Assembly: GCA_964502465.1 (NCBI GenBank)
Contig: CAZCWX010000233.1
Span: forward strand, 1 to 7,535
Source of the DNA: CAZCWX01 sp964502465
GTDB lineage: Bacteria > Desulfobacterota > Binatia > Bin18
DNA length: 7,535 bases
Direction of reading: 5' to 3'
The position numbers and the translations under genes are program-made. Numbering within the stretch: the first letter of the stretch is position 1; each line of letters begins with the position of its first letter. This document shows, one piece after another, positions 1 to 6,241 of this stretch. Under the pieces are notes generated by a model. The model had not been told where the DNA came from. It was given only the letters and a program-made list of their open reading frames with translations, and did not search any database.

Positions 1-309
1 GACGCACCGCAATCGTCTGATAGTAAAGCACTGGAAAAGGCAGTATGGCACTATGTCGGAGTAGGAGTCTTATGGATTGCTCTGCTTCTCACCGGGATGG
101 CATTTGAGCGGCTGGGACTGACCTCGGCTGTGCTGTCAGGCGTCCTGCCTGGAGAGATAGGAAGCCTGCGGACGCACGTGGCCGAATGTGAAAACAACCT
201 CAGGAGCGTCAACCAAGAACGAGATCTCATCATGCGCTCAAAGCAAGCGCTCGAGGTCGAGGTTGGCAAGCTCAAGAGAGCCGCTGCCAGTGCTCCTGCT
301 ACTCCATAA
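1..309 (+). CDS. C-terminal part of a small membrane-anchored coiled-coil protein (5' end outside window)
   Basis: The reading frame is open from the first base of the window to the TAA at 307-309, giving 102 visible residues. No in-frame ATG, GTG or TTG occurs before the ATG at 97, and starting there would cut through the hydrophobic segment, so the true start is probably upstream of the window. Visible residues 15-34 (VWHYVGVGVLWIALLLTGMA) form one likely transmembrane helix. Residues 54-94 are rich in Glu, Arg, Lys and Leu and look like a coiled coil, followed by a short Ala/Pro tail. I do not recognise the family. One membrane helix plus a coiled coil suggests a bitopic scaffold or accessory protein. 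A 73-base gap separates it from the ABC ATPase gene, so co-transcription is possible but not shown. Confidence 0.6.
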   Translation, partial: DAPQSSDSKALEKAVWHYVGVGVLWIALLLTGMAFERLGLTSAVLSGVLPGEIGSLRTHVAECENNLRSVNQERDLIMRSKQALEVEVGKLKRAAASAPATP

Positions 310-382
310 AAGCAGTGCCATCATACGCAACCCAACTGAAAAACGCCCCTAGAGTTTCCAGGAGGCTGTCCACAGAGACACT

Positions 383-1336
383 ATGATTGAAGTGCACAAT
401 GTCACCAAGTACTACGGCCAGGTCTGTGCCCTGGATCATGTCTCCTTCAACGTTAAAAAAGGGGAAATTGTCGGCTTGTTGGGTCCCAACGGCTCAGGCA
501 AGACCACCTTAATGCGCATCCTCACTGGATTCTTTCCTCCGACTGAGGGGAAAGTGCTGGTGGCAGGACTCGACGTCGAAACGTCTTCCCTAGAGGCACG
601 TCGCCGACTTGGTTACTTGCCAGAAAATGTGGTGCTCTATCCAGATATGTCAGTACGGGCGTTTTTGAATTTTTGTGTCCGGATTAAAGGAGAGGCAGCA
701 GGAGAACGCAAAAGACAAGTTGAGCAAGTCCTCCACGAATGCGCACTTGAGCACATGGCGCACCGTCAGATGCGTACGCTCTCCAAAGGGTATCGTCAGC
801 GTGTCGGCCTTGCCCAGGCTTTGCTCTGTGAGCCTGAAGTGCTGATTCTCGATGAACCGACAATTGGTCTTGACCCCCACCAAGTAATTGAGATGCGTGA
901 CCTTATCCGCGGGCTAGGAGGGAAAACCACGATTTTACTGTCTAGCCATATACTGCCTGAGGTTGGTCTGACCTGCCAGCGTGTTGTGATTATCGACAAA
1001 GGGAAAATTATCGCTGAAGATACCGCTGAAGGGCTCAGTCAACGAGTACAAGGCGCCACTCGGACGTTTGCGCGAGTTGCAGGACCACGTTCGGAGATCC
1101 TCACGACATTCCGTGCACTCGCCGGGATCACAGAGGTGACCATGCGGGATGATGATGCAAACGGGCAAGACGGACACACATTCATCATTAGTTCGCCCGA
1201 CCAAGCTATTGCACGAGAGGTGGCACAGGCGGTGGTCAATCACGGCTGGGACCTGTATGAGTTACGGCCAATGACGATGGGACTCGAAGAGCTTTTTGTC
1301 CGCCTCACTGCCGAGCAGGAACGGGTGGCTGCGTGA
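383..1336 (+). CDS. ABC transporter ATP-binding protein, GldA/CcmA-like
   Basis: This 317-residue protein is the ATPase of an ABC-2 type exporter and would power the membrane subunit encoded next. All nucleotide-binding motifs are present in order: Walker A GPNGSGKT at residues 34-41, a Q-loop-like segment near LPEN at 79-82, the signature LSKGYRQR at 133-140, Walker B VLILDEP at 153-159, D-loop GLDP at 162-165 and the switch histidine SSH at 187-189. About 100 residues follow the ATPase core, as in GldA-type and gliding/multidrug ABC ATPases. The signature is LSKGY rather than LSGGQ, which is common in this subfamily. The ATG at 383 is the only good start in frame; a GGAGG lies at 361-365, about 17 bases away and too far for an ideal ribosome site. 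The family is secure. The transported substrate cannot be read from the sequence. Confidence 0.95.
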   Translation: MIEVHNVTKYYGQVCALDHVSFNVKKGEIVGLLGPNGSGKTTLMRILTGFFPPTEGKVLVAGLDVETSSLEARRRLGYLPENVVLYPDMSVRAFLNFCVRIKGEAAGERKRQVEQVLHECALEHMAHRQMRTLSKGYRQRVGLAQALLCEPEVLILDEPTIGLDPHQVIEMRDLIRGLGGKTTILLSSHILPEVGLTCQRVVIIDKGKIIAEDTAEGLSQRVQGATRTFARVAGPRSEILTTFRALAGITEVTMRDDDANGQDGHTFIISSPDQAIAREVAQAVVNHGWDLYELRPMTMGLEELFVRLTAEQERVAA

Positions 1337-1424
1337 AGCAAGTGTTGTGGTCCATCGTCAGTTATTAGCAAAGAGAAAAACCAATCGAGCACTGACAGTT
1401 GAAAACATCCGACCAAACATCACC

Positions 1425-2192
1425 ATGAACGTAAGAAGAAAAGCCCTGACGAATTTTGGGGCAGTTCTGAGCAAGGAATTGCGCTCGTATTTTCTGTCCC
1501 CACTGATTTACTTGGTCTCTGCGGTGTTTTTGCTCCTCAGCGGGTATTACTTCTACACCGATCTGATTTTTTATGTCCAGTTTGGCTTCGGCATGAATAT
1601 CATGGAGAATTTCTGGCAACTGCTCTTTACTGATTTACGTTTGGTCGTGCTCCTTACCGTGCCGTTCCTGACGATGCGGCTTTTTGCCGAAGAAAAACGG
1701 CTTGGCACTATTGAATTGCTGTTGACGTACCCCATGCGCGACGCCGAATTGTTCTGGGGCAAATTCGTCGCCTGTAGCCTTGCTACCCTGTTCATGTTGT
1801 CGTTCACAGTCGTCTACCCTGTCATGCTGTACTGGTTGCAGCCGTTTGATTGGACGATGGTCCTGGCTGGCTATGCCGGACTTGTGCTCATTGCGCTCTC
1901 GTTTATTGCCTGCGGCCTGTTTATTTCTTCTCTCACCGATAACCTGGTCGTGGCAGGCCTGGCGGCGCTAGGCGTTTTGCTGTTCTTCTGGATTCTGAGC
2001 TGGAACGAAGGCGCAACCAATGAGGGTGCGCTTCGGATATTGGCCCAGGTCTCGATGGTGACGCATTTCCAGAGTTTTGCTCAAGGATTTATTGATTCAA
2101 AAGAGGTCACGTTTTTTCTGTTGTTCATTCTGTTCTTTAGTTTCCTGACCCTCCGCTCTTTAGAAGCCAGACAGTGGAGGGGCCGTCAGTGA
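1425..2192 (+). CDS. ABC-2 type transporter permease, GldF-like
   Basis: This is the membrane subunit of the exporter, 255 residues from the ATG at 1425. About six hydrophobic segments are visible, near residues 26-46, 71-88, 112-138, 143-168, 174-192 and 228-244. The cytoplasmic motif EEKRLGTIELLLTYP at 89-103 is typical of ABC-2/GldF permeases, as is the N-terminal pattern KELRSYFLSPLIYLV at 17-31. The frame stays open upstream to an ATG at 1296, but those extra 43 residues would overlap the ATPase gene, are hydrophilic and do not resemble the family's N terminus. The 1425 start lacks a clear Shine-Dalgarno sequence, so the exact start is the weak point; a GTG at 1347 is an alternative. The stop overlaps the start of the next gene as GTGA at 2189-2192, indicating translational coupling. 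Confidence 0.88.
   Translation: MNVRRKALTNFGAVLSKELRSYFLSPLIYLVSAVFLLLSGYYFYTDLIFYVQFGFGMNIMENFWQLLFTDLRLVVLLTVPFLTMRLFAEEKRLGTIELLLTYPMRDAELFWGKFVACSLATLFMLSFTVVYPVMLYWLQPFDWTMVLAGYAGLVLIALSFIACGLFISSLTDNLVVAGLAALGVLLFFWILSWNEGATNEGALRILAQVSMVTHFQSFAQGFIDSKEVTFFLLFILFFSFLTLRSLEARQWRGRQ
2176..2182 (+). promoter_or_regulatory. Ribosome binding site deciding the GTG start at 2189
   Basis: GGAGGGG lies 6 bases before GTG 2189. The other in-frame GTG, at 2174, overlaps this motif and cannot use it. The later GTG is therefore the better start and gives a 4-base overlap with the permease stop. Confidence 0.7.
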
Positions 2193-3550
2193 GTGCCAAT
2201 ATCCGCAATACCGTCAAGTTGCTAGTCGGAACACTAGGGTTCCTAGGATTATTCGTTGCGACCCAGGCGATTCTTGCCAACCACAATTTCCGTCTTGACT
2301 TGACCCCGACAAAAAGGTTTACGCTCTCTCCACGAACACAGCAGGTTGTCCGTGAGCTGAAAACAGATGTTCGTGTCATGGCATTCGTTCATAGCGACCG
2401 TCCAGAGAATTTTTTTCTTGAGGACATGCTCGGCCGTATGGCCTCCTTGTCCCCACGGTTCCGTTACACTATTGTCGATATTAATCGTAACCCAGCGCTC
2501 GCGCGGCAATACCAGGCTGTACAATATGGCACGCTGGTATTTGAATCGGACGGCCGGCAGAAAGGAACGGTATTAGGCGGCGGCGAGAATGCTGTAGTTT
2601 CTACCCTGCTGCAAGTGACTCGGGGCGGAGAGAAAGCAATTTATTTCTTGGTCGGCCATGGGGAGGGAGATCTCGACAATGCTATTCCTCACGAAGGGTA
2701 CACGAAACTCCGCGGGGCACTGGTGGATGATTTCTACCGAGTGAAACCGTTGTCTTTGGCCCAAAGCGGCGGAGTACCAGAGGATGCTGCAGTCGTCGTG
2801 TTACTCGGCCCCAAGGCTCAGATTCTTCCTTTCGAAATTGAGGCGCTTGAGGTCTATGTCCAGCGGGGTGGAGCGTTGTTTATCCTCCTTGAGATCAATG
2901 CCCCTTCGTCTTTGGTCTCTTTCCTGGAAAAGTATGGTGTCCATCTGCCGGATCTGGTTGCCATAGATCCTTCTAAGCGTCTATATGCGGGAGAAATGAT
3001 TACTTTCCGTGCCTCACCGACAGCTCAACAACACCCGATAATTACCTCGGTAAACGCGGCACCGATCTTCTCCCTGGCCCGCGTTGTCGAAGTTCGTGAA
3101 GACCCGACGAAAGGCATTATCGCAAGGCCAATCCTTGCCACTTCCGGCTACGGCTGGGCCACCGCCCCAGAGCATGTGACGAAGGAAGGAATCGCTACGT
3201 TTGTCGAAGAACGGGACATTCGTGGTCCGGTGCCGATCGCCGGAGAAGTAGCTATCCGCACCGGTGACACACTTGGGCATATTGTCGTGTTTGGGGATGC
3301 AGATTTGATGAATAATGCCCTCCTGGAACAAGGAGGGAACAGAGATCTTTTTGTCAATGCGGTCAACTGGCTCGCTGAAGACATTGGACAGATGGCCGCA
3401 CGGCCCGAACAGCAACGCTCTGCAGTCCATCAGTTCTTTCTCAGTGCTGAACAAGGGCGCACGGTGCTGTTGTTGAGCACCGTGCTCATGCCAGGGGCTT
3501 TCTTACTCGTTGGTGTGGGTATCTATTTTTGGCGGAGGCAGCGAGGATGA
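2189..3550 (+). CDS. GldG-family ABC-transporter auxiliary protein
   Basis: This 453-residue protein starts at GTG 2189. It belongs to the GldG/ABC_transp_aux group that accompanies GldA/GldF-type ABC exporters. Residues 9-28 form an N-terminal membrane anchor. It is followed by the hallmark LDLTPTKRFTLSPRT at 36-50, a large presumed periplasmic region, and a C-terminal membrane helix at 426-447 with a basic tail WRRQRG. Family-like motifs include YFLVGHGEGD at 152-161 and VVFGDADLMNN at 366-376, followed by NAVNWLAED at 390-398. With two membrane anchors the bulk is expected outside the cytoplasm, where it would work with the permease. In gliding Bacteroidetes the homologues are associated with motility, but no other gliding genes are present here, so a general export or envelope role is more likely. 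The stop overlaps the next start as ATGA at 3547-3550. Confidence 0.9.
   Translation: MSANIRNTVKLLVGTLGFLGLFVATQAILANHNFRLDLTPTKRFTLSPRTQQVVRELKTDVRVMAFVHSDRPENFFLEDMLGRMASLSPRFRYTIVDINRNPALARQYQAVQYGTLVFESDGRQKGTVLGGGENAVVSTLLQVTRGGEKAIYFLVGHGEGDLDNAIPHEGYTKLRGALVDDFYRVKPLSLAQSGGVPEDAAVVVLLGPKAQILPFEIEALEVYVQRGGALFILLEINAPSSLVSFLEKYGVHLPDLVAIDPSKRLYAGEMITFRASPTAQQHPIITSVNAAPIFSLARVVEVREDPTKGIIARPILATSGYGWATAPEHVTKEGIATFVEERDIRGPVPIAGEVAIRTGDTLGHIVVFGDADLMNNALLEQGGNRDLFVNAVNWLAEDIGQMAARPEQQRSAVHQFFLSAEQGRTVLLLSTVLMPGAFLLVGVGIYFWRRQRG
3459..3485 (+). repeat. Perfect 10-bp inverted repeat inside the GldG-like gene
   Basis: GCACGGTGCT at 3459-3468 and AGCACCGTGC at 3476-3485 are exact reverse complements separated by the 7 bases GTTGTTG. 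The GC-rich hairpin lies in the codons for the C-terminal membrane helix, about 60 bases before the next gene starts. No T-tract follows, so it is not a normal terminator. It may be chance, or it may affect mRNA stability or ribosome traffic at the gene junction. Confidence 0.6.
3534..3538 (+). promoter_or_regulatory. Ribosome binding site deciding the ATG start at 3547
   Basis: GGAGG is followed by 8 bases and then ATG 3547, a good spacing. A TTG start at 3529 in the same frame would lie upstream of this motif, so the ATG is preferred. The site lies inside the last codons of the preceding gene, which fits coupled translation. Confidence 0.7.
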
Positions 3551-4101
3551 CCTGGCGGCGGATTGCCGTGTATTACGCACTCAGTGCTGTGCTCGGTGGT
3601 TATTTTTTCCTGTTCGAGCAATGGCCTAGTGAAAAACCTATTTTCGAGGCGCGCCCTGTCCAACAAAGCCAATTTCTCCCGATTGCCCGCGACCAGATCC
3701 ACACCCTTGTTCTGCGCCGCGGTGAAGATATCGTCACGGTTGGGCGCAATGAACAAGGGTGGCACGTTATCGAGCCGTCAGGTGCACCAATCACGTCGGC
3801 ACTGGTCACCAGTCTGGTGGAAAGCCTGACCATAGACAGGGAAATACAGATCGTCGATCGAGCACCAGCAGACCTCGCCCCTTACGGTCTTGCTCCTCCC
3901 TACTCAGCAATCACGATTAAGGGGGCAACAGATAACGTCGTGACAACCGTGTTTATTGGTGACCGTAACCCTACGGCAACTGCAGTCTATGCCCGGAAAG
4001 AAAATTCTCCTGAGGTTGTTCTTCTCGGCTTTAGCGTTAAATATTATGAAGACCTCATTTTCGAAGCAGCAGGGATCCGGAAGAAAGAAGGGCAAGCGTA
4101 A
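3547..4101 (+). CDS. DUF4340 domain protein
   Basis: This 184-residue protein starts at ATG 3547. An N-terminal membrane helix at about residues 6-23 is followed by a soluble domain of about 155 residues, expected in the periplasm. Sequence typical of DUF4340 includes GWHVIEP at 71-77, the APYGLAPP segment at 111-118, and the IGDRNP segment with VYAR at 137-150. DUF4340 proteins are commonly encoded after GldF/GldG-like genes, as here, and are thought to be accessory parts of the same ABC exporter; their biochemical role is unknown. Many DUF4340 proteins are longer, so this is a short, single-domain form. The ATGA overlap with the upstream gene makes it the last of the coupled genes. No clear terminator follows. 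Confidence 0.85.
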   Translation: MTWRRIAVYYALSAVLGGYFFLFEQWPSEKPIFEARPVQQSQFLPIARDQIHTLVLRRGEDIVTVGRNEQGWHVIEPSGAPITSALVTSLVESLTIDREIQIVDRAPADLAPYGLAPPYSAITIKGATDNVVTTVFIGDRNPTATAVYARKENSPEVVLLGFSVKYYEDLIFEAAGIRKKEGQA

Positions 4102-4155
4102 CGCTTGAAAAAGGGCCTTCCCGGCTCGTTTTGATTAGAAGATAGCCTGCAGTTT

Positions 4156-4713
4156 ATGCAATGTGCAAGAACTTCCTCTCCACTCTCTCTTGTTGCGCTT
4201 TTACTGTTTGTCTGCGGGATCGGCTGGGGTTGTCCAGCGCCTGAGGGCAACATCAAAGATGATCTGACACAGTACCTGGATAAGGCCCACCTCTGGGCGG
4301 CCACCGAAGCGCACATTAACAATGCTATCGCTGCTGTACGTAAGGATCAATTTGTCCACGACGACTTTATTTCCGAGACACTCAAGCCTGCTATCGGCAT
4401 TACCCGGGATTACGTGCAGGAACTCGAAAACTATCATCCTCACACCCCTCCAGTGCATAATGTCCATCTCGAGTATATCGAGGCCTGGCGCGCTCACTAT
4501 TTTGCCATGACCGCAGTTGTCGACGCAGTAGAAAAGAAAGATTACGTGCAACTGGCAAAAGCCAATAACGACTTACTCGAAGCCCAGCGTTCAGTCTCAG
4601 ATGCCTTAGCTGACCTCGCGCGTTTGCTGAAAGAGGCGGGTTTGCGAGGAGAATTCCCTGAAGACCAGTTCTCTCCGTCCCCTAGCGAAGGGTTTGTGGT
4701 GTCCCCCTCCTGA
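4156..4713 (+). CDS. Putative secreted protein or lipoprotein, mostly helical, family not recognised
   Basis: This 185-residue protein has an N-terminal export signal: a short basic start, then the hydrophobic stretch LSLVALLLFVCGIGWG at residues 10-25, with Cys26 next. If Cys26 is lipidated the lipobox (GWGC) is poor, so either a weak lipoprotein signal or an ordinary secretory signal is possible. The mature part is acidic and helical, with a segment at 91-113 that follows a His/Pro-rich pattern (ENYHPHTPPVHNVHLEYIEA) and helices at 115-163 likely to pack as a small bundle. The last 15 residues are Ser/Pro rich. I do not recognise a named family. It begins 54 bases after the DUF4340 gene and could be read through from that operon. 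The ribosome site is weak. A real gene is likely from its length, export signal and helical patterning; its function is unknown. Confidence 0.7.
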   Translation: MQCARTSSPLSLVALLLFVCGIGWGCPAPEGNIKDDLTQYLDKAHLWAATEAHINNAIAAVRKDQFVHDDFISETLKPAIGITRDYVQELENYHPHTPPVHNVHLEYIEAWRAHYFAMTAVVDAVEKKDYVQLAKANNDLLEAQRSVSDALADLARLLKEAGLRGEFPEDQFSPSPSEGFVVSPS

Positions 4714-4714
4714 G

Positions 4715-4789
4715 TAGTAGAAAAAAACCTGCCGGAGATCTATTGATCGGCTTCCCCCTGACCCATATAGTAGAATAGTAGAAAAACCC
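4715..4789 (+). repeat. TAGTAG-A(n)-CC direct repeats in the intergenic region
   Basis: TAGTAGAAAAAAACC at 4715-4729 recurs as TAGTAGAAAAACCC at 4776-4789, 61 bases later. A further TAGTAGAA at 4768-4775 directly precedes the second copy. The first copy starts two bases after the stop codon of the upstream gene; the others overlap the predicted -10 region and transcription start of the DUF1329 gene. They may be protein-binding half sites or a small duplication. Confidence 0.6.
4743..4771 (+). promoter_or_regulatory. Predicted sigma70-like promoter for the DUF1329 gene
   Basis: TTGATC at 4743-4748 (-35, 4 of 6 matches) and TATAGT at 4766-4771 (-10, 5 of 6 matches) are 17 bases apart, the ideal spacing. 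TAGAAT at 4771-4776 is an alternative -10. Transcription would start near 4778, leaving a leader of about 50 bases. Confidence 0.5.
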
Positions 4790-4806
4790 GAAAACTGGGG
4801 CAGGGG
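4755..4806 (+). promoter_or_regulatory. Imperfect inverted repeat flanking the -10 region (operator candidate)
   Basis: CCCCTGACCCA at 4755-4765 and TGGGGCAGGGG at 4796-4806 are reverse complements at 10 of 11 positions, 30 bases apart. The left arm lies in the -35/-10 spacer and the right arm about 18 bases after the predicted transcription start. This placement suits a repressor site with looping, or a long hairpin in DNA. Function is inferred only from position. Confidence 0.35.
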
Positions 4807-4829
4807 CCCAAGAAAGGAAACTCACTTTT

Positions 4830-6131
4830 ATGAATAAAAAGGATAGGTTCTTCACCGCCGCTGCCTGTGTAGCAGTGGTTGGTTGGGCGAGCTTTGCGCT
4901 CGCCGCTGGTTTTCCTCAGCCAGGGGATACGGTAGACAAATCAAATATGACCCAGGCTAAAGATGTTTTGACGCCAACCGCAGAGTGGATGCTCAACAAT
5001 GGTATGGTTATGAAAGTTGGCGAATATCGCAAATACGAGTGGCCCAGGGCGTATAAAGAGGCCACAGAAAAGTATGCTGGGCAGGTGAAAATTTCTGAGG
5101 ACGGTCGCCAGATCTTCAACTATGTCTCTGGTTGCCCGTTTCCCAGCATTGACGTGAACGATCCCCTCGCTGGTGCCAAAGTAATGTGGAACCACGAATA
5201 CTTCCCTGATTTCACGGATAACGTGGGCTGCCCCTGGATTCTTGAACTCGTGAATAACAAAGGAGAAATGGAGCGTTTCTACGCATCGCATTTCTGGCGT
5301 CGCATGAAATGGGAAGGCCGTCTCTATATGGATCCCAAGCCGGTCGCTCCTCACAACCCACAAATCACCTACACTGAGCAATGGGGCCCCTTGTATGCCC
5401 CGAACGATCTGAAGGGCGCAGGCGTGCTAAACTTCCGCTATTCTCCCCTCGAAAACCCTGATGACTCCTATATGTACCTGCCCGAGTTGCGTCGTGTCCG
5501 TCGTATTAGCGTTGCGAACCGGTCAGATGCGTTCTGGGGCACGGACATTGATATCGACTCGATTTGGGCATTCAATGCGAAGCCCGGGTACTGGACCTGG
5601 CGTGTACTGGCAGAAAAAGAAGTGCTGATGGCCGCACACTCCGGCCTCTACCAAGATCGAGCCGCCTGGGCTGCCAATCCCGATGGCAAGAGCGGTATGG
5701 CTGCGATGTTGTGGTCTGACAAAGTCAACTGGGAGCGACGACCCGTGTGGGTCGTCGAAGGTATCCCTACCGGTTACAGCCAATACGCATACTCGAAGCG
5801 CGTGTTATACATCGACAAAGAATACTTTAACACCTCTTGGTCCGAAACGTTCGACCAGGGCGGTGAGTTGTGGAAGACCTGGACCCAGATCATGAACATT
5901 TCTAAACAGCCCTCTCCTGACTACAGTGCTGCGGTGTACGACGAAGAGCAGGTATTTACGCACAACGGCCAAGTGGTCGATATGCAGATCTCCCACAGTT
6001 CTAAGTGGGACTGCCCTCCAGGGTACAAAGAATACTACGTGCCCAAGTACGATTGGTACTTCAACACCGCCAAAGAATGGAATACTCCAGAGGCGTTCAC
6101 TATCAACTTCCTCATTCAGAGCGCCCGCTAA
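4830..6131 (+). CDS. Exported DUF1329 family protein
   Basis: This 433-residue protein has a clear signal peptide: basic MNKKDR, a hydrophobic core at residues 7-24, and ALA at 23-25 as the cleavage site, so the mature protein is expected in the periplasm or at the outer membrane. The mature sequence is rich in Trp, Tyr and Pro and fits DUF1329 over its length, including YMYLPELRRVRRIS at 214-227, the FWGTDIDIDSI segment at 235-245 and RRPVWVVEG at 305-313. The family is related in fold to lipoprotein-sorting LolA/LolB-like domains and is usually encoded beside DUF1302 outer-membrane proteins, as here. A role in carrying a hydrophobic substrate through the periplasm is inferred, not proven. 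AAGGA at 4814-4818 lies 11 bases before the ATG. The gene has its own predicted promoter and a strong terminator, so it looks monocistronic. Confidence 0.9.
   Translation: MNKKDRFFTAAACVAVVGWASFALAAGFPQPGDTVDKSNMTQAKDVLTPTAEWMLNNGMVMKVGEYRKYEWPRAYKEATEKYAGQVKISEDGRQIFNYVSGCPFPSIDVNDPLAGAKVMWNHEYFPDFTDNVGCPWILELVNNKGEMERFYASHFWRRMKWEGRLYMDPKPVAPHNPQITYTEQWGPLYAPNDLKGAGVLNFRYSPLENPDDSYMYLPELRRVRRISVANRSDAFWGTDIDIDSIWAFNAKPGYWTWRVLAEKEVLMAAHSGLYQDRAAWAANPDGKSGMAAMLWSDKVNWERRPVWVVEGIPTGYSQYAYSKRVLYIDKEYFNTSWSETFDQGGELWKTWTQIMNISKQPSPDYSAAVYDEEQVFTHNGQVVDMQISHSSKWDCPPGYKEYYVPKYDWYFNTAKEWNTPEAFTINFLIQSAR
5736..5757 (+). repeat. Perfect 9-bp inverted repeat inside the DUF1329 gene
   Basis: CGACGACCC at 5736-5744 and GGGTCGTCG at 5749-5757 are exact reverse complements around a GTGT loop. 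The hairpin lies in the codons for the conserved-looking RRPVWVV stretch. No T-run follows. It may be coincidence imposed by the codons or an mRNA structure. Confidence 0.6.
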
Positions 6132-6133
6132 AC

Positions 6134-6164
6134 GTCACAACACCTCCCTTGCCTCTGTTGTGAC
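6134..6164 (+). terminator. Hairpin immediately after the DUF1329 stop codon
   Basis: GTCACAACA at 6134-6142 and TGTTGTGAC at 6156-6164 form a perfect 9-bp stem with a 13-base loop. It begins two bases after the TAA and ends two bases before the terminator stem. Without its own T-tract it probably protects the 3' end of the mRNA or assists the adjacent terminator; a protein-binding palindrome is an alternative. Confidence 0.5.
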
Positions 6165-6166
6165 TG

Positions 6167-6197
6167 AAAAAACCCCAGCTGAAGCTGGGGTTTTTTT
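6167..6197. terminator. Bidirectional Rho-independent terminator
   Basis: A 13-bp stem joins six A and CCCCAGC at 6167-6179 to GCTGGGG and T residues at 6184-6196 around a TGAA loop. Seven T follow on the + strand (6191-6197) and six A precede the stem, so it can work in both directions. It ends the DUF1329 transcript 35 bases after the stop codon. Confidence 0.92.
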
Positions 6198-6212
6198 GTG
6201 CCTATAAAAAAC

Positions 6213-6241
6213 TTGCACAGATAATTAGATTCCGATATAAG
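6213..6241 (+). promoter_or_regulatory. Possible promoter in front of the structured leader of the DUF1302 gene
   Basis: TTGCAC at 6213-6218 (weak -35, 3 of 6) and TATAAG at 6236-6241 (-10, 5 of 6) are 17 bases apart. Transcription would begin near 6248, at the very start of the stem-rich segment, and give the DUF1302 mRNA a leader of about 335 bases. A promoter is needed somewhere here because a strong terminator closes the upstream gene. Confidence 0.35.

Noticed and set aside
1296..1424. ATG 1296 as the start of the permease gene
   Set aside because: It would overlap the ATPase gene by 41 bases and add a hydrophilic extension unlike the family.
3014..3454. Minus-strand open frame of 146 codons inside the GldG-like gene
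   Set aside because: It lies wholly opposite a well-supported gene; its translation shows no recognisable domain.
4102..4155. GGG-CCTT-CCC element followed by TTTT after the DUF4340 gene
   Set aside because: Only three base pairs form cleanly, too weak for a terminator.
4731..4751. Possible terminator hairpin after the putative lipoprotein gene (GCC and GATC arms)
   Set aside because: The stem is short and bulged (GGA bulge), and no T-tract follows.
4941..5381. Minus-strand open frame of 146 codons inside the DUF1329 gene
   Set aside because: It is a shadow of a clear coding sequence, with no recognisable features.
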